Below, one piece after another: positions 33,067 through 41,774 of a stretch of DNA of 64,000 bases. Origin of the DNA: CAZAMB01 sp964501365. Its GTDB lineage: Bacteria > Planctomycetota > Phycisphaerae > UBA1845. The stretch spans positions 48,168 to 112,167 of the forward strand of contig CAZCST010000007.1 of the NCBI GenBank assembly GCA_964501365.1. The letters are read 5' to 3'. Under the pieces are notes generated by a model. The model did no database searches. It was not told the DNA's origin and saw only the letters and a list, made by a program, of their open reading frames with translations. Both the position numbers and the translations under genes were made by a program. Positions within the stretch are counted from its first letter, which is position 1. Each line of letters opens with the position of its first letter.

Positions 33067-35085
33067 TCACGCAATCTTGACGTTGCGATTTCTTCGGCCG
33101 GTGAGGTGAATCCAGAGGACCGTGATGTCGGCGGGATTTACGCCGCTGACGCGAGCGGCCTGGCCGAGGGTTGCGGGAGCAACACGAGTGAGTGTTTCGC
33201 GGGCCTCGAAACGAAGTTCGGGAATACTGGCGTAATCTACGCCGTTGGGAATGGCCATCGATTCGAGTTTTCGAAAGCGGTCGATCTGTTGCGACTGGCG
33301 AGCGACGTATCCGGAGTACTTCGCGTTGGTGAGAACTTGATCAAGAACATCGCAGCAAAAAACATGGTAATGTGGTACCGTGGTAATGTGGTCATGTGAT
33401 GTGGCGACATGGTGACATGATGATGTGGTGATGTCATCCCCGCCACTTTTGTTGTCATCGTACTTTCGGTCCTTGTTGATTGTTCCGGCGAGGGCGACGG
33501 CAAAGGACGCGAGGTCGGCGTCGGGGCGGCGCATCCAAGTGGAGAGCGACGAACCATCGACGGAACCGCGACGGACAAGGCGTTCAATCTGGTTGACGAT
33601 TCCGGCGTTGCGTTCAAATCGCATCCAGCGGGCGTCATCGACAGTGCCCAGTTCGCGGCCTGCCGGAGTCAATCGCACATCGGCGTTGTCGGCGCGGAGG
33701 AGCAATCGATACTCGGCGCGGGAGGTAAACATCCGGTACGGTTCCGTCGGAGGCTTGGTGATGAGGTCGTCGATCATGACCCCGATGTAGGCCTGATCGC
33801 GGCCAAGGACGAACGGCTCCTCATTACGAATCGCGCGGACGGCATTGACGCCGGCGATCAAACCCTGTCCGGCTGCTTCTTCGTAACCGCTTGTGCCGTT
33901 GATCTGGCCCGCAAGAAAGAGACCCCCTACCAGCTTGGTTTCCAGCGAGAGTTTTGTCTGATGCGTCGGAACAAAGTCGTATTCAACGGCGTAACCGTGT
34001 TGAAGGATTCGGGCGTTTTCGAGGCCGGGGATGGTTCGTACGATCTCGTCCTGAACTTCGCTCGGCAGGGAAGTACTGATGCCATTGCAATAAATGCGTT
34101 CGTTGTCGTAACCTTCCGGTTCCAGGAAAACCTGATGGCGATCCTTTTCAGCGAAACGCACGACCTTGTCTTCGATGCTGGGGCAGTAACGCGGGCCGCG
34201 CGATTCGATCTGGCCGGAGTACATTGGCGCACGATGCAGGTTTGCCCGAATCTGGTCGTGTACGCCCTGGTTCGTCCAAGTCACCCAGCAGTCGATCTGT
34301 CGCTGAAGAATGGCGTCCGTCATCGCGGAGAACGGAACGGGAAATTCATCGCCGGGTTGCGGTTCGCAGGCGGCGTAATCGATGGTGTCGCGGTGGATTC
34401 GTGGCGGCGTACCGGTTTTCAGACGACCCAGTTCGAACCCGAGTGACAAAAGTGCTTTACTCACGCCGGTGGCGGCAGCTTCTCCAATCCGTCCTCCTTC
34501 TGATTTCCGTTCCCCACAATGCATCAGGCCGCGAAGAAATGTGCCGGTGGTGAGAATCACGGCGTCGCAGCGTATAAGCCGACCGTCGGCGAGAACAACG
34601 CCAGTGATATGGTGATATGGCGATGTGGTGACGTGGTGATGTGGAGACTGTTTGAATTCGGACCTTCCTTGTTGCCCCGTTGCCTCGTTGCCTTGCTGCC
34701 TCGTTTCAATCGTCTCTACGCTACCTTCAACGACGGTGATATTGCGGTTGGTGGCGAGGATTTCTTGCACCGCCTTTGGATAGGCGTCGCGATCGCATTG
34801 GGCGCGGGGGGCCCAGACGGCCGGGCCCTTGCTTCGGTTTAACATGCGAAACTGGATGCCAGCGCGGTCGGTGGCGAGGCCCATGATGCCGCCGAGGGCA
34901 TCGATTTCGCGGACGATCTGGCCTTTGCCGATGCCACCGATGGCCGGGTTGCAGGACATCCGGCCAATCGCGTCGGCCTTCATTGTCACCAGCGCGACCC
35001 GGGCCCCCATCCGCCCTGCCGCCCACGCAGCCTCGGCCCCGGCATGACCACCACCCACTACTACGATGTCGTATCTTTGCGTCAT
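33067..35085 (-). CDS. mnmG: tRNA uridine 5-carboxymethylaminomethyl modification enzyme MnmG (GidA) with two in-frame inserts
   Basis: 672 residues, somewhat above the 620-640 norm. With MnmE it modifies the wobble U34 of tRNAs. FAD motif GGGHAGAEAAWAAGRMG at residues 11-27, GTFLRGLMHCGE near 181-192, RYCPSIEDKVVRFAEKDRH near 274 and GQINGTSGYEEAAGQGLIAG near 370. Two stretches are absent from normal MnmG: about residues 127-160 (RQQGNEATGQQG, SPHHHVTTSPYHHI) and about 548-580 (TTSSCHHVATSHDHITTVPHYHV). Each is coded by 8-bp-period repeat DNA and keeps the frame. The ORF extends to 35091 by GTG/ATG choices. Confidence 0.9.
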   Translation of the reverse strand: MTQRYDIVVVGGGHAGAEAAWAAGRMGARVALVTMKADAIGRMSCNPAIGGIGKGQIVREIDALGGIMGLATDRAGIQFRMLNRSKGPAVWAPRAQCDRDAYPKAVQEILATNRNITVVEGSVETIETRQQGNEATGQQGRSEFKQSPHHHVTTSPYHHITGVVLADGRLIRCDAVILTTGTFLRGLMHCGERKSEGGRIGEAAATGVSKALLSLGFELGRLKTGTPPRIHRDTIDYAACEPQPGDEFPVPFSAMTDAILQRQIDCWVTWTNQGVHDQIRANLHRAPMYSGQIESRGPRYCPSIEDKVVRFAEKDRHQVFLEPEGYDNERIYCNGISTSLPSEVQDEIVRTIPGLENARILQHGYAVEYDFVPTHQTKLSLETKLVGGLFLAGQINGTSGYEEAAGQGLIAGVNAVRAIRNEEPFVLGRDQAYIGVMIDDLITKPPTEPYRMFTSRAEYRLLLRADNADVRLTPAGRELGTVDDARWMRFERNAGIVNQIERLVRRGSVDGSSLSTWMRRPDADLASFAVALAGTINKDRKYDDNKSGGDDITTSSCHHVATSHDHITTVPHYHVFCCDVLDQVLTNAKYSGYVARQSQQIDRFRKLESMAIPNGVDYASIPELRFEARETLTRVAPATLGQAARVSGVNPADITVLWIHLTGRRNRNVKIA
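33360..33445. repeat. Octamer array inside mnmG, 3' insert
   Basis: On the plus strand, units such as ATGGTAAT, GTGGTACC, GTGGTCAT, GTGGCGAC, ATGGTGAC and GTGGTGAT follow at 8-bp steps (one shift near 33393). Read on the minus strand they code the His/Thr/Ser/Val-rich MnmG insert in frame. Confidence 0.8.
34606..34707. repeat. Two octamer arrays inside mnmG, 5' insert
   Basis: The left part (34606-34645) is TGGTGATATGGCGATGTGG-like, the GTGGTGAT type. After a 25-bp spacer, the right part (34668-34707) has the unit CCTYGTTG: TTGTTGCC, CCGTTGCC, TCGTTGCC, TTGCTGCC. Both lie in the frame of mnmG and supply its first insert. Confidence 0.8.
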
Positions 35086-35216
35086 CACCAACGATCATGA
35101 CCGGTCTTTGAAGCGTTATCAACCCAATGAGTGACTTGGAAACATCAAGTAACTTGCCCGCCAAAAAAGCTGAAAATACTTGACGGAGGCATGTCGTCGC
35201 AACGAAATGAGGCGAA

Positions 35217-36635
35217 ATGAGAACGCAAGATAGCAAAATCTCCAGGTTCTTGTCGATGCAGGGCTACACCGATCGAAACACCTTCTTCGCTGTGGGGCTA
35301 TTGCTGGCCATTACAAAGTATTGCGTGGACAGCGCGATTGCCGGACTGGTTTTCAATCACTCGTGGTCTTTAGAAAACTATTGGGCAGGAAGGCAAATTG
35401 TTCTGCTATTGAGCGCCGGTGAGACGGAGCGCCGTTTCCTTGTGTGGATGCTCCTTTTTTCCATTCCTTTCGTTTGGGCCGGCATTGCTCTGATTGTCCG
35501 GCGATTACGCAGCGCAGGACTTCCTCTCTGGCTCGCGATGGTGTTTTTTGTACCAATAATCAACATCATGTTATTTATCCTTCTTTCCATGCTGCCAACC
35601 GCTGAACCCGCCGGTCAAGAAAGGGAGCATTCGGTTTTTGAACAGTCCGATGTCGCACCAAGTTCGTTGGTCTATCGCGGCCTTGCCATTTTGACCACGG
35701 CGCTTGTCGGAACTGGGCTCACTTTCTTCGGAGTCCACGGCATGGGAAACTACGGTGTAGGACTCTTCGCCAGCCTTCCCTTCTGTCTGGGCCTGATCAG
35801 TGCTTTACTTCTAGATCAGCGCGGCCCGATTGGATTCAAAGCGTGCATCACGGCAGCACTTCTAAGTGTAACGATCGCTGCCCTTATCTTGTTCTTGATC
35901 GCATTTGAAGGAATGTTGTGCATAGTCATGGCCGCCCCCATATGGTTGACGTGCGCTGCGCTAGGCGGCGTCGTGGGATACTTCATTCAACAATACACCA
36001 GAGACCGTAAGGCTGTCGCTATTGCCATCGTTGGCCTCACACTGATCCTTCCAATAATGATGGGGGCTGAGGCACTGCTGAAAAGAGATTCCGACGTTTC
36101 GTGTGTTCGTACGGTGTTAGAAATCGATGCGAAACCTGACGAAGTCTGGCGGCGCGTCATTGCTTTTCCAAGACTCAAGGAACCGACAGAAATCTATTTT
36201 CGCCTGGGAGTGGCTTACCCCACAGATGCGACGATTGTTGGATATGGTGTTGGTGCGGAACGGCGATGCAACTTCTCGACAGGTGCGTTTGTCGAACCGA
36301 TTGAAATATGGGATGAACCGCATCTCCTCAAGTTTTCGGTAACGCACAACCCCCCGCCATTACGCGAACTGAGTTTTTATCGGGAGATTCACCCGCCCCA
36401 CTTGGATGGCTTCTTGGTTTCCCGAGCCGGTCAATTCCGGCTCACCCCGCTGGCGGGCGGTAAGACGTTGCTCGAAGGCACGACGTGGTATCAGAACGAC
36501 ATGGGCCCAAGCGCCTATTGGCGTCTTTGGTCAGACGCCATCATTCACCGCATTCACTTGCGGGTACTTCGACACATCAAACAACTTTCCGAATCGGCGG
36601 AAACGGTTGAGGCTTTCAATTCTGAAAAACCGTAA
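35217..36635 (+). CDS. Membrane protein: DUF805-like helices fused to SRPBCC domain
   Basis: 472 residues. The first 130 residues (four helices with RLRSAGLPLWLAMVFFVPIIN) resemble DUF805. A second group of helices follows (about 155-275). The last 175 residues look like an SRPBCC (START/polyketide-cyclase-like) domain: RTVLEIDAKPDEVWRRV near residue 301 and a long C-terminal helix ending RIHLRVLRHIKQL. The combination suggests a membrane protein with a lipophilic-ligand pocket; function unknown. It diverges from mnmG. Confidence 0.65.
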   Translation: MRTQDSKISRFLSMQGYTDRNTFFAVGLLLAITKYCVDSAIAGLVFNHSWSLENYWAGRQIVLLLSAGETERRFLVWMLLFSIPFVWAGIALIVRRLRSAGLPLWLAMVFFVPIINIMLFILLSMLPTAEPAGQEREHSVFEQSDVAPSSLVYRGLAILTTALVGTGLTFFGVHGMGNYGVGLFASLPFCLGLISALLLDQRGPIGFKACITAALLSVTIAALILFLIAFEGMLCIVMAAPIWLTCAALGGVVGYFIQQYTRDRKAVAIAIVGLTLILPIMMGAEALLKRDSDVSCVRTVLEIDAKPDEVWRRVIAFPRLKEPTEIYFRLGVAYPTDATIVGYGVGAERRCNFSTGAFVEPIEIWDEPHLLKFSVTHNPPPLRELSFYREIHPPHLDGFLVSRAGQFRLTPLAGGKTLLEGTTWYQNDMGPSAYWRLWSDAIIHRIHLRVLRHIKQLSESAETVEAFNSEKP

Positions 36636-36640
36636 TTCAA

Positions 36641-36665
36641 AAAGCGATCGCTAACGCTTTCTTTT
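36641..36665 (+). terminator. Possible Rho-independent terminator
   Basis: AAAGCG (36641-36646) pairs with CGCTTT (36655-36660) over an 8-nt loop, followed by CTTTTC. The stem starts 5 bp after the stop codon of the SRPBCC gene. The stem is short and A/T-rich, so it is only a moderate candidate. Confidence 0.4.
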
Positions 36666-36744
36666 CGAGTTTTCGGATTGCCGAGTACCTGCTAGAATGG
36701 CAGCTGAATATTCCTAATGTCGTGAATTCGATCGGCCCCGGCAC

Positions 36745-37368
36745 ATGAGCAAAAAGAATCTCGATTTGTCCACGCAGACCTCAAACGCTCGCGGATCCAA
36801 GGTGCCCGGCCAGAGTTCGACTTCAACGAAGACGAATTCTGCCGTATGGGTTGGGTCGAAGCGACCGGTATTTATTTTCGTCGGCGTATTTGTCCTGCTC
36901 ATGGGAATTTTCTACGCCGTCACGTTTATTCCGTTCATGCAGAAGACGTTTCTGCCAGGCATGTTGAAAATCAATGCACGCGCGTCAGTGGCGGTGCTGA
37001 ACGTTTTTGGCGAACAGGCTCAGGCCATCGACACGACGATTTCCTCCAAGAGAAACTCGGTGAATATCGCGCATGGATGCGACGCGATCGAGCCGATCGC
37101 ACTTTTCGTAGCGGCGGTGCTGGCGTTTCCCGCGCCGCTGCGTTCCAAGTGGCCCGGCCTGCTGATCGGCACGCTCGTGCTGACGGCACTGAATATTGTG
37201 CGGATCATCTCGCTGTTTTACGTCGGCATCTTCTGGAGTACGTGGTTCGACCGAATGCACGAGGACATCTGGCAGCCGGCATTCATTGTGTTTTCCCTTT
37301 TCTTCTGGGTGGTTTGGGCCTTGTGGGCGACCAAGCCGCGAACGCGGGCCGCGCATGCCCTCGCGTAG
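36745..37368 (+). CDS. Exosortase H-like (XrtH-type) transpeptidase
   Basis: 207 residues. After a 40-residue polar start comes the exosortase/archaeosortase membrane core. The presumed catalytic triad is Cys112 (HGCDAIEP), Arg153 (LNIVRI) and His172 (MHEDIW), with the pattern AFPAPLRSKWPGLLIG between them, as in the short XrtH group. Such enzymes cleave a C-terminal sorting signal from surface proteins and attach the remainder to the envelope. A TAGAAT box lies about 46 bp upstream. The companion gene overlaps by 14 bp. No protein with a recognisable CTERM tail is in this window. Confidence 0.8.
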   Translation: MSKKNLDLSTQTSNARGSKVPGQSSTSTKTNSAVWVGSKRPVFIFVGVFVLLMGIFYAVTFIPFMQKTFLPGMLKINARASVAVLNVFGEQAQAIDTTISSKRNSVNIAHGCDAIEPIALFVAAVLAFPAPLRSKWPGLLIGTLVLTALNIVRIISLFYVGIFWSTWFDRMHEDIWQPAFIVFSLFFWVVWALWATKPRTRAAHALA

Positions 37369-37978
37369 GTCGCTCATCCTCTTTTTCGTCATCACTGCCG
37401 TGGTTTACGGCGTTCTGCTCATTCCCTGGCCGGGATTGCTGACCGGATATCGGAGTGCGTCCGCTGCACTCTGCCAGTTGTTCCTGGGGCGAATCGGCGA
37501 TGGGCGGGTTACATTTGCACCCATGGAGTATCCTACGCTCGACAAGGACACCGACGTAACGCTCCAGAATGTGAAAACGGGTGTCACGGCAAAAATGACC
37601 GTGAACTCGCGTCGCAGGATGTATTTACCTGCAGCCTTCACCCTGGCCCTGATCGTGGCCGCACCCATTGCCTGGCGTCGAAAGATTTTGGCGGCGATTC
37701 TTGGGCTTGTCCTGATCAGCATCTACAGCGGCGCTGGAATATGGCTGAATCTGGTGAACGCGTTGAGTGAGCCGCGCATGGGAGCGATTTCGCTCGGGCC
37801 GTTCGTACGACGAATCATCCAGGTAGGAATCAAGGTGCTGATCATGTCTCCGGTTGTGCCGTATATCGCGGCGTTGCTTGTCTTCGTGATGGTAACGGTG
37901 CGTCGCGAAGATGTACTCCGCTTGAGTTCTGCGGCAATAAAGTCGCGAAGCGAGCCGTCCACTGCATCAGCAGCATGA
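37355..37978 (+). CDS. Exosortase-associated membrane protein
   Basis: 207 residues with about four helices (about 6-23, 91-106, 110-128, 160-180) and a short extracytoplasmic segment in between. It matches the position and topology of the membrane protein coded next to exosortase H genes. ATG 37355 is inside the exosortase gene (14-bp overlap), and its own stop overlaps the start of rsmJ (ATGA), so the three are probably coupled. Function unknown. Confidence 0.65.
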   Translation: MPSRRSLILFFVITAVVYGVLLIPWPGLLTGYRSASAALCQLFLGRIGDGRVTFAPMEYPTLDKDTDVTLQNVKTGVTAKMTVNSRRRMYLPAAFTLALIVAAPIAWRRKILAAILGLVLISIYSGAGIWLNLVNALSEPRMGAISLGPFVRRIIQVGIKVLIMSPVVPYIAALLVFVMVTVRREDVLRLSSAAIKSRSEPSTASAA

Positions 37979-38799
37979 ACAATTCGGAAAAAGCCATTGA
38001 CCACCGAGGGGCCGCTCCGGGCATTGCCGTCCTCGCCGAAACTCATGCGACAGAAACTGAAGCGATCAAACTGGCTTCGGAGTTGTCGCTTCCGTTCATT
38101 TCGCCGAACGACGACAGGGCCCGGTTCGAATTTGTTCTGCAAGCGGGAGCAAAGGGATTGACACTCGTGCCAACTGACCGAGCCACGGGTGGCGGAATTC
38201 GCATTGATTTCATCACCGGCCCCACTGCTTTCCGGAGAATAGCAGCGGGCTCCACTCGGCAGCCTCTGGCGAAGGCGGTGGGATTGCGACAGGGACGCCC
38301 ATTTGTCATTGATGCCACCGCGGGACTGGGACGCGATTCGTTCCTGCTCGCATGCCTGGGATGTCGCGTATGCGCCGTGGAGCGTTCGACAATCCTCGCA
38401 GCCATGCTTCATGATGCCGTGCGACGTGCTTCGCGGGCTTCGGAACGAGCACTTACCGAGATCGCAAAGAGGATCACGGTCGTTTCGGGTGATTCGAAGT
38501 CGTTCCTAGCCAACCTGTCGTCAAACGATTGCCCGGACGTAATCTACCTTGACCCGATGTATACGTCGCGCGCGTCGTCGGCATTGGCCAAGAAGGAGAT
38601 GCGAATTCTTCGGGCTCTTGTCGGCGGAGACGAAGACGCCGGAGAATTACTGCAAATCGCCCGGTCGAAAGCGAAAAACCGGGTCGTGGTGAAGCGCCAC
38701 CTCCGTGCTGCACCACTGGCTGACGGGGTTTGTTACACATATGCGGGCCGAAGCGTTCGTTACGACGTTTATCCCACGATTCCGGGGAAAAACGCATGA
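37975..38799 (+). CDS. rsmJ: 16S rRNA (guanine1516-N2)-methyltransferase RsmJ
   Basis: 274 residues. The SAM-binding motif is VIDATAGLGRDSFLLA near residue 108, and the catalytic region YLDPMYTSRASSALAKKEMR (about 184-203) is characteristic of RsmJ/YhiQ, which methylates G1516 of 16S rRNA. GLTLVPTD (about 60) is a further family block. The N-terminal 100 residues are RsmJ-like. It is coupled by 4-bp overlap to the exosortase companion gene, an arrangement with no obvious functional logic. Confidence 0.88.
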   Translation: MNNSEKAIDHRGAAPGIAVLAETHATETEAIKLASELSLPFISPNDDRARFEFVLQAGAKGLTLVPTDRATGGGIRIDFITGPTAFRRIAAGSTRQPLAKAVGLRQGRPFVIDATAGLGRDSFLLACLGCRVCAVERSTILAAMLHDAVRRASRASERALTEIAKRITVVSGDSKSFLANLSSNDCPDVIYLDPMYTSRASSALAKKEMRILRALVGGDEDAGELLQIARSKAKNRVVVKRHLRAAPLADGVCYTYAGRSVRYDVYPTIPGKNA

Positions 38800-38843
38800 T
38801 GGATGGCCTATGAGGCGGGTTGCGAAATCAACCGGGCGGAAGC

Positions 38844-38849
38844 TATAAT
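38844..38849 (+). promoter_or_regulatory. -10 box of the carboxypeptidase promoter
   Basis: TATAAT with TTGCGA at 38820-38825 as -35 and an 18-bp spacer. It gives a leader of about 75 nt and lies downstream of the first in-frame start (38803), which favours the ATG at 38932. Confidence 0.45.
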
Positions 38850-38931
38850 CACGGACGTGAGGGGTATTCCGTTTTCGATTCATTGCCGGCTCGTGCCCGG
38901 ACCAATTGCGATTCACAAAGAGGATTATTCC

Positions 38932-41721
38932 ATGCGCATGCCCATTTGGATGGTTGGGTTTATTACCTTGGCCTATTCGATTGTTTCGCTCGGCGCAGAG
39001 CCGCGAGTTTCCTACCAGGGCTTCAGCCAGGTTCAAGTTGTGATCACGTCCAAAGAACAATTGGACGCCCTTGAGCAGATCGGCGTGAACATACTGAATT
39101 GCCACGTCGGCCAGGGACCCCTGCAAATTATCGCCAACGCCGGACAACTGGATGACCTCACTCGACGTGGAATTCCCTATCAGATTCAGGTCGCCGATGT
39201 CGAAGACGCGATGAACCGCCAAGCTATTGCAAACGCCCAACGCGTCGCGGTGCTTGGAACCGCCGACCCCTTCGACGACTTTTTTCTCGACTATCGTGAT
39301 TATTCCAATGCGACCGGGGGAATCATTTGGTACTTGAACCAACTGGCGTCGCGGTATCCGGGCCTGGCTCAAGTCGTCAGCGTTGGTACGACGTTGCAGG
39401 GAAACACGATCTACGGAATCAAAGTCACCAATCAAGCCACCTCCAACAAGCCCGCTGTGGTCTACTTCGGCGCTGAGCACGCCCGGGAGTGGATTTCCAC
39501 GACCGTCGGCTCTTACTTTGCCAATTATTTGTTGAGCAATTATGGAATCGACTCGACGGTGACGGACCTGGTAGACAACGTCGAATTCTATTTGATTCCG
39601 GTATACAACGTTGACGGTTACAACTACACGCGGACTACGAACCGTCTTTGGCGAAAGAATCGCCGCAACAATGGCAATGGCACATTCGGCGTGGACATCA
39701 ATCGCAATTGGGGGGCCGGCTGGGGAGGCGAGGGATCCAGCGGCGTGGGTTCCTCAGAAACATACCGTGGAACGGCTGCATTTTCGGAGCCGGAAACACA
39801 GGCCATGCGAGATTTCTTTATCGCTCATCCCAACGTGCGCGCACAACTTGACCTGCACAGCTATTCGCAACTGATCCTTTGGCCCTACGGTTACAGCAAC
39901 ACATTACCGGCGGATCAGGATGTATACGCTGACGTCGGGTTCGGGATGGAAACACTGATGGAGGGTGTATTCGGCACACAGTTCGTTGCCGGCCCGATTT
40001 ACTCCACAATCTACCCGGCCAGCGGTGGGTCGTGCGATTGGACGTACGACGCGCGCGGGATTCTTTCGTTTTCGTACGAATTACGCGATCAGGGATTCTA
40101 TCAATTCGAATTGCCTGCGGACCAGATCGTTCCCAGTAATCTGGAGCTGCTCGGCGCACTGAAGCTCCTGGCCAATTCGAACTGGGTGCGTGATCCGCTT
40201 CGCTTCCGTTTCCCCAACGGTTTGCCAATGCGCCTACAGGCCGGTGTGATTACGCCGATCAATGTTGAGGTAATCGCCCAATCGCAGACGGTGTCCCCCG
40301 GCGGCGTAAAAATGTATTACCGCCCAAGCCCGACGGATTCCTATACAGAGATCGTCATGACTCCCACGGGCGGAAATGGCTATCAAGCCGACCTTCCGGC
40401 GATGAGCTGCGGGGCCTCACCGGAATACTATTTCAGCGCGTCGGCAACCGGCGGCTCACAGGTGAAGAGTCCCGAGGACGCACCGTCGCTGGGAACGTAT
40501 TCAACGACCGTAACGACGAATGCAGCCGTCGCGTTTGAGCAATTGATGAGTTCCAACCCCGGATGGACCACGCAGGGGCAATGGGCTTTTGGAACGCCAA
40601 CGGGTGCCGGCGGCCAGAATGGATTTCACGATCCAACCTCCGGACACACTGGAACTTCCGTGTACGGCTACAACCTGAGCGGTGATTACGCGAATAACTT
40701 GGGCGAGCAAAACTTGACGACCGGACCGATCAACTGCACAGGCCGAAGCGGCGTTCGACTTTCGTACTGGCGGTGGTTGGGAGTGGAGCAATCACAGTAT
40801 GACCATGCCTCCATTCGGATCAGCACGAACGGCACGAATTGGACCACCGTCTGGCAAAACGCGAGCGAGATTGCCGATTCCGCGTGGACGCTCCACGAAA
40901 TCGAGTTGGGCGATTTCGCCGACAATCAGCCGACCGTATACCTGCGGTGGACGATGGGGCCTACGGACAGTGCCGCCCGATACTGCGGATGGAATATTGA
41001 CGACGTTCAAATACTGTCCGATGAATGCATCACAGCAACCGCGTCCACGCCACTGGCTGAACCCGCGCCGATCGTCAAGCCGCGGTTCATCTCCTTTCAG
41101 ATTCCTCCGTCTCAGGGAGGGACTGCCGAGACCGCACTCCGCGTGAACTTGACTTCATTGCATCACGTGAATCCGCCATATGCGGCCGGAGCGACCACTC
41201 CGTTCACGGTATTTGAAGGCCAGGTTCGCTGGGTCGGCCCACCCACACAGTTTGTTGAGTCAACGTCGAGCGGTACGCCCTTCATGGCCGCACAACTGCA
41301 ATGCACTCCGTACTATCAAGACTGGTCGACGATTGCATTGCTCCATGTCACGGGGTCGGCGATCGTCCCAAGTTCGTCGTATGAAATCGTCAACGTTTCG
41401 GCGAGCTGCATGGGCGCGGAGGGGAATTGCGTTGCTGTTTCGGGTCCTCTGAGCGTTTCGACGGCTCGTTGGGGCGACGTGGAGACGCCGTTCAACCCAC
41501 CGTCAACCACCACTCAGCCGGACCTGGCAGACGTCTCCGCAATGGTGAACAAATTCAAGGATGTCGCAGGCGCGCCAATCAAAGCCCGGACCCTTCTCTC
41601 GGGAGAGAACCTGGCAGGAGAAATCGACATGTCGTTCGATCTGGATTTCGAACACATCGCGGCGTGTGTCGATGCGTTTAAGGGAAAGCCGTATCCGTTC
41701 ACGATTGCTTCATGTCCATAA
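38932..41721 (+). CDS. Secreted M14 zinc carboxypeptidase with C-terminal dockerin-like region
   Basis: 929 residues. AGAGGA lies 7 bp before the ATG and a signal peptide follows (MRMPIWMVGFITLAYSIVSL). The M14A catalytic set is visible: HARE in GAEHAREW (zinc ligands, near residue 184), DINRNWG (substrate Arg, near 257), LDLHSYSQL (zinc His, near 307) and SYELRDQG (general base Glu, near 385). After the peptidase come beta-sandwich regions with WTTQGQWAFGTPTG near residue 544. The end has two weak EF-hand-like units (PDLADVSAMVNKFKDV and LDFEHIAACVDAFKG), a degenerate dockerin-like pair common in planctomycete secreted enzymes. Confidence 0.85.
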   Translation: MRMPIWMVGFITLAYSIVSLGAEPRVSYQGFSQVQVVITSKEQLDALEQIGVNILNCHVGQGPLQIIANAGQLDDLTRRGIPYQIQVADVEDAMNRQAIANAQRVAVLGTADPFDDFFLDYRDYSNATGGIIWYLNQLASRYPGLAQVVSVGTTLQGNTIYGIKVTNQATSNKPAVVYFGAEHAREWISTTVGSYFANYLLSNYGIDSTVTDLVDNVEFYLIPVYNVDGYNYTRTTNRLWRKNRRNNGNGTFGVDINRNWGAGWGGEGSSGVGSSETYRGTAAFSEPETQAMRDFFIAHPNVRAQLDLHSYSQLILWPYGYSNTLPADQDVYADVGFGMETLMEGVFGTQFVAGPIYSTIYPASGGSCDWTYDARGILSFSYELRDQGFYQFELPADQIVPSNLELLGALKLLANSNWVRDPLRFRFPNGLPMRLQAGVITPINVEVIAQSQTVSPGGVKMYYRPSPTDSYTEIVMTPTGGNGYQADLPAMSCGASPEYYFSASATGGSQVKSPEDAPSLGTYSTTVTTNAAVAFEQLMSSNPGWTTQGQWAFGTPTGAGGQNGFHDPTSGHTGTSVYGYNLSGDYANNLGEQNLTTGPINCTGRSGVRLSYWRWLGVEQSQYDHASIRISTNGTNWTTVWQNASEIADSAWTLHEIELGDFADNQPTVYLRWTMGPTDSAARYCGWNIDDVQILSDECITATASTPLAEPAPIVKPRFISFQIPPSQGGTAETALRVNLTSLHHVNPPYAAGATTPFTVFEGQVRWVGPPTQFVESTSSGTPFMAAQLQCTPYYQDWSTIALLHVTGSAIVPSSSYEIVNVSASCMGAEGNCVAVSGPLSVSTARWGDVETPFNPPSTTTQPDLADVSAMVNKFKDVAGAPIKARTLLSGENLAGEIDMSFDLDFEHIAACVDAFKGKPYPFTIASCP

Positions 41722-41774
41722 ATCGGAATTTCGATGAGGGTGTTGATACGAGGCAAAGAGAGCGCCGCCTCGCT

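Noticed and set aside
33360..34707. Octamer arrays as CRISPR or leader repeats
   Set aside because: The units are 8 bp, contiguous and without spacers, and lie inside a coding frame.
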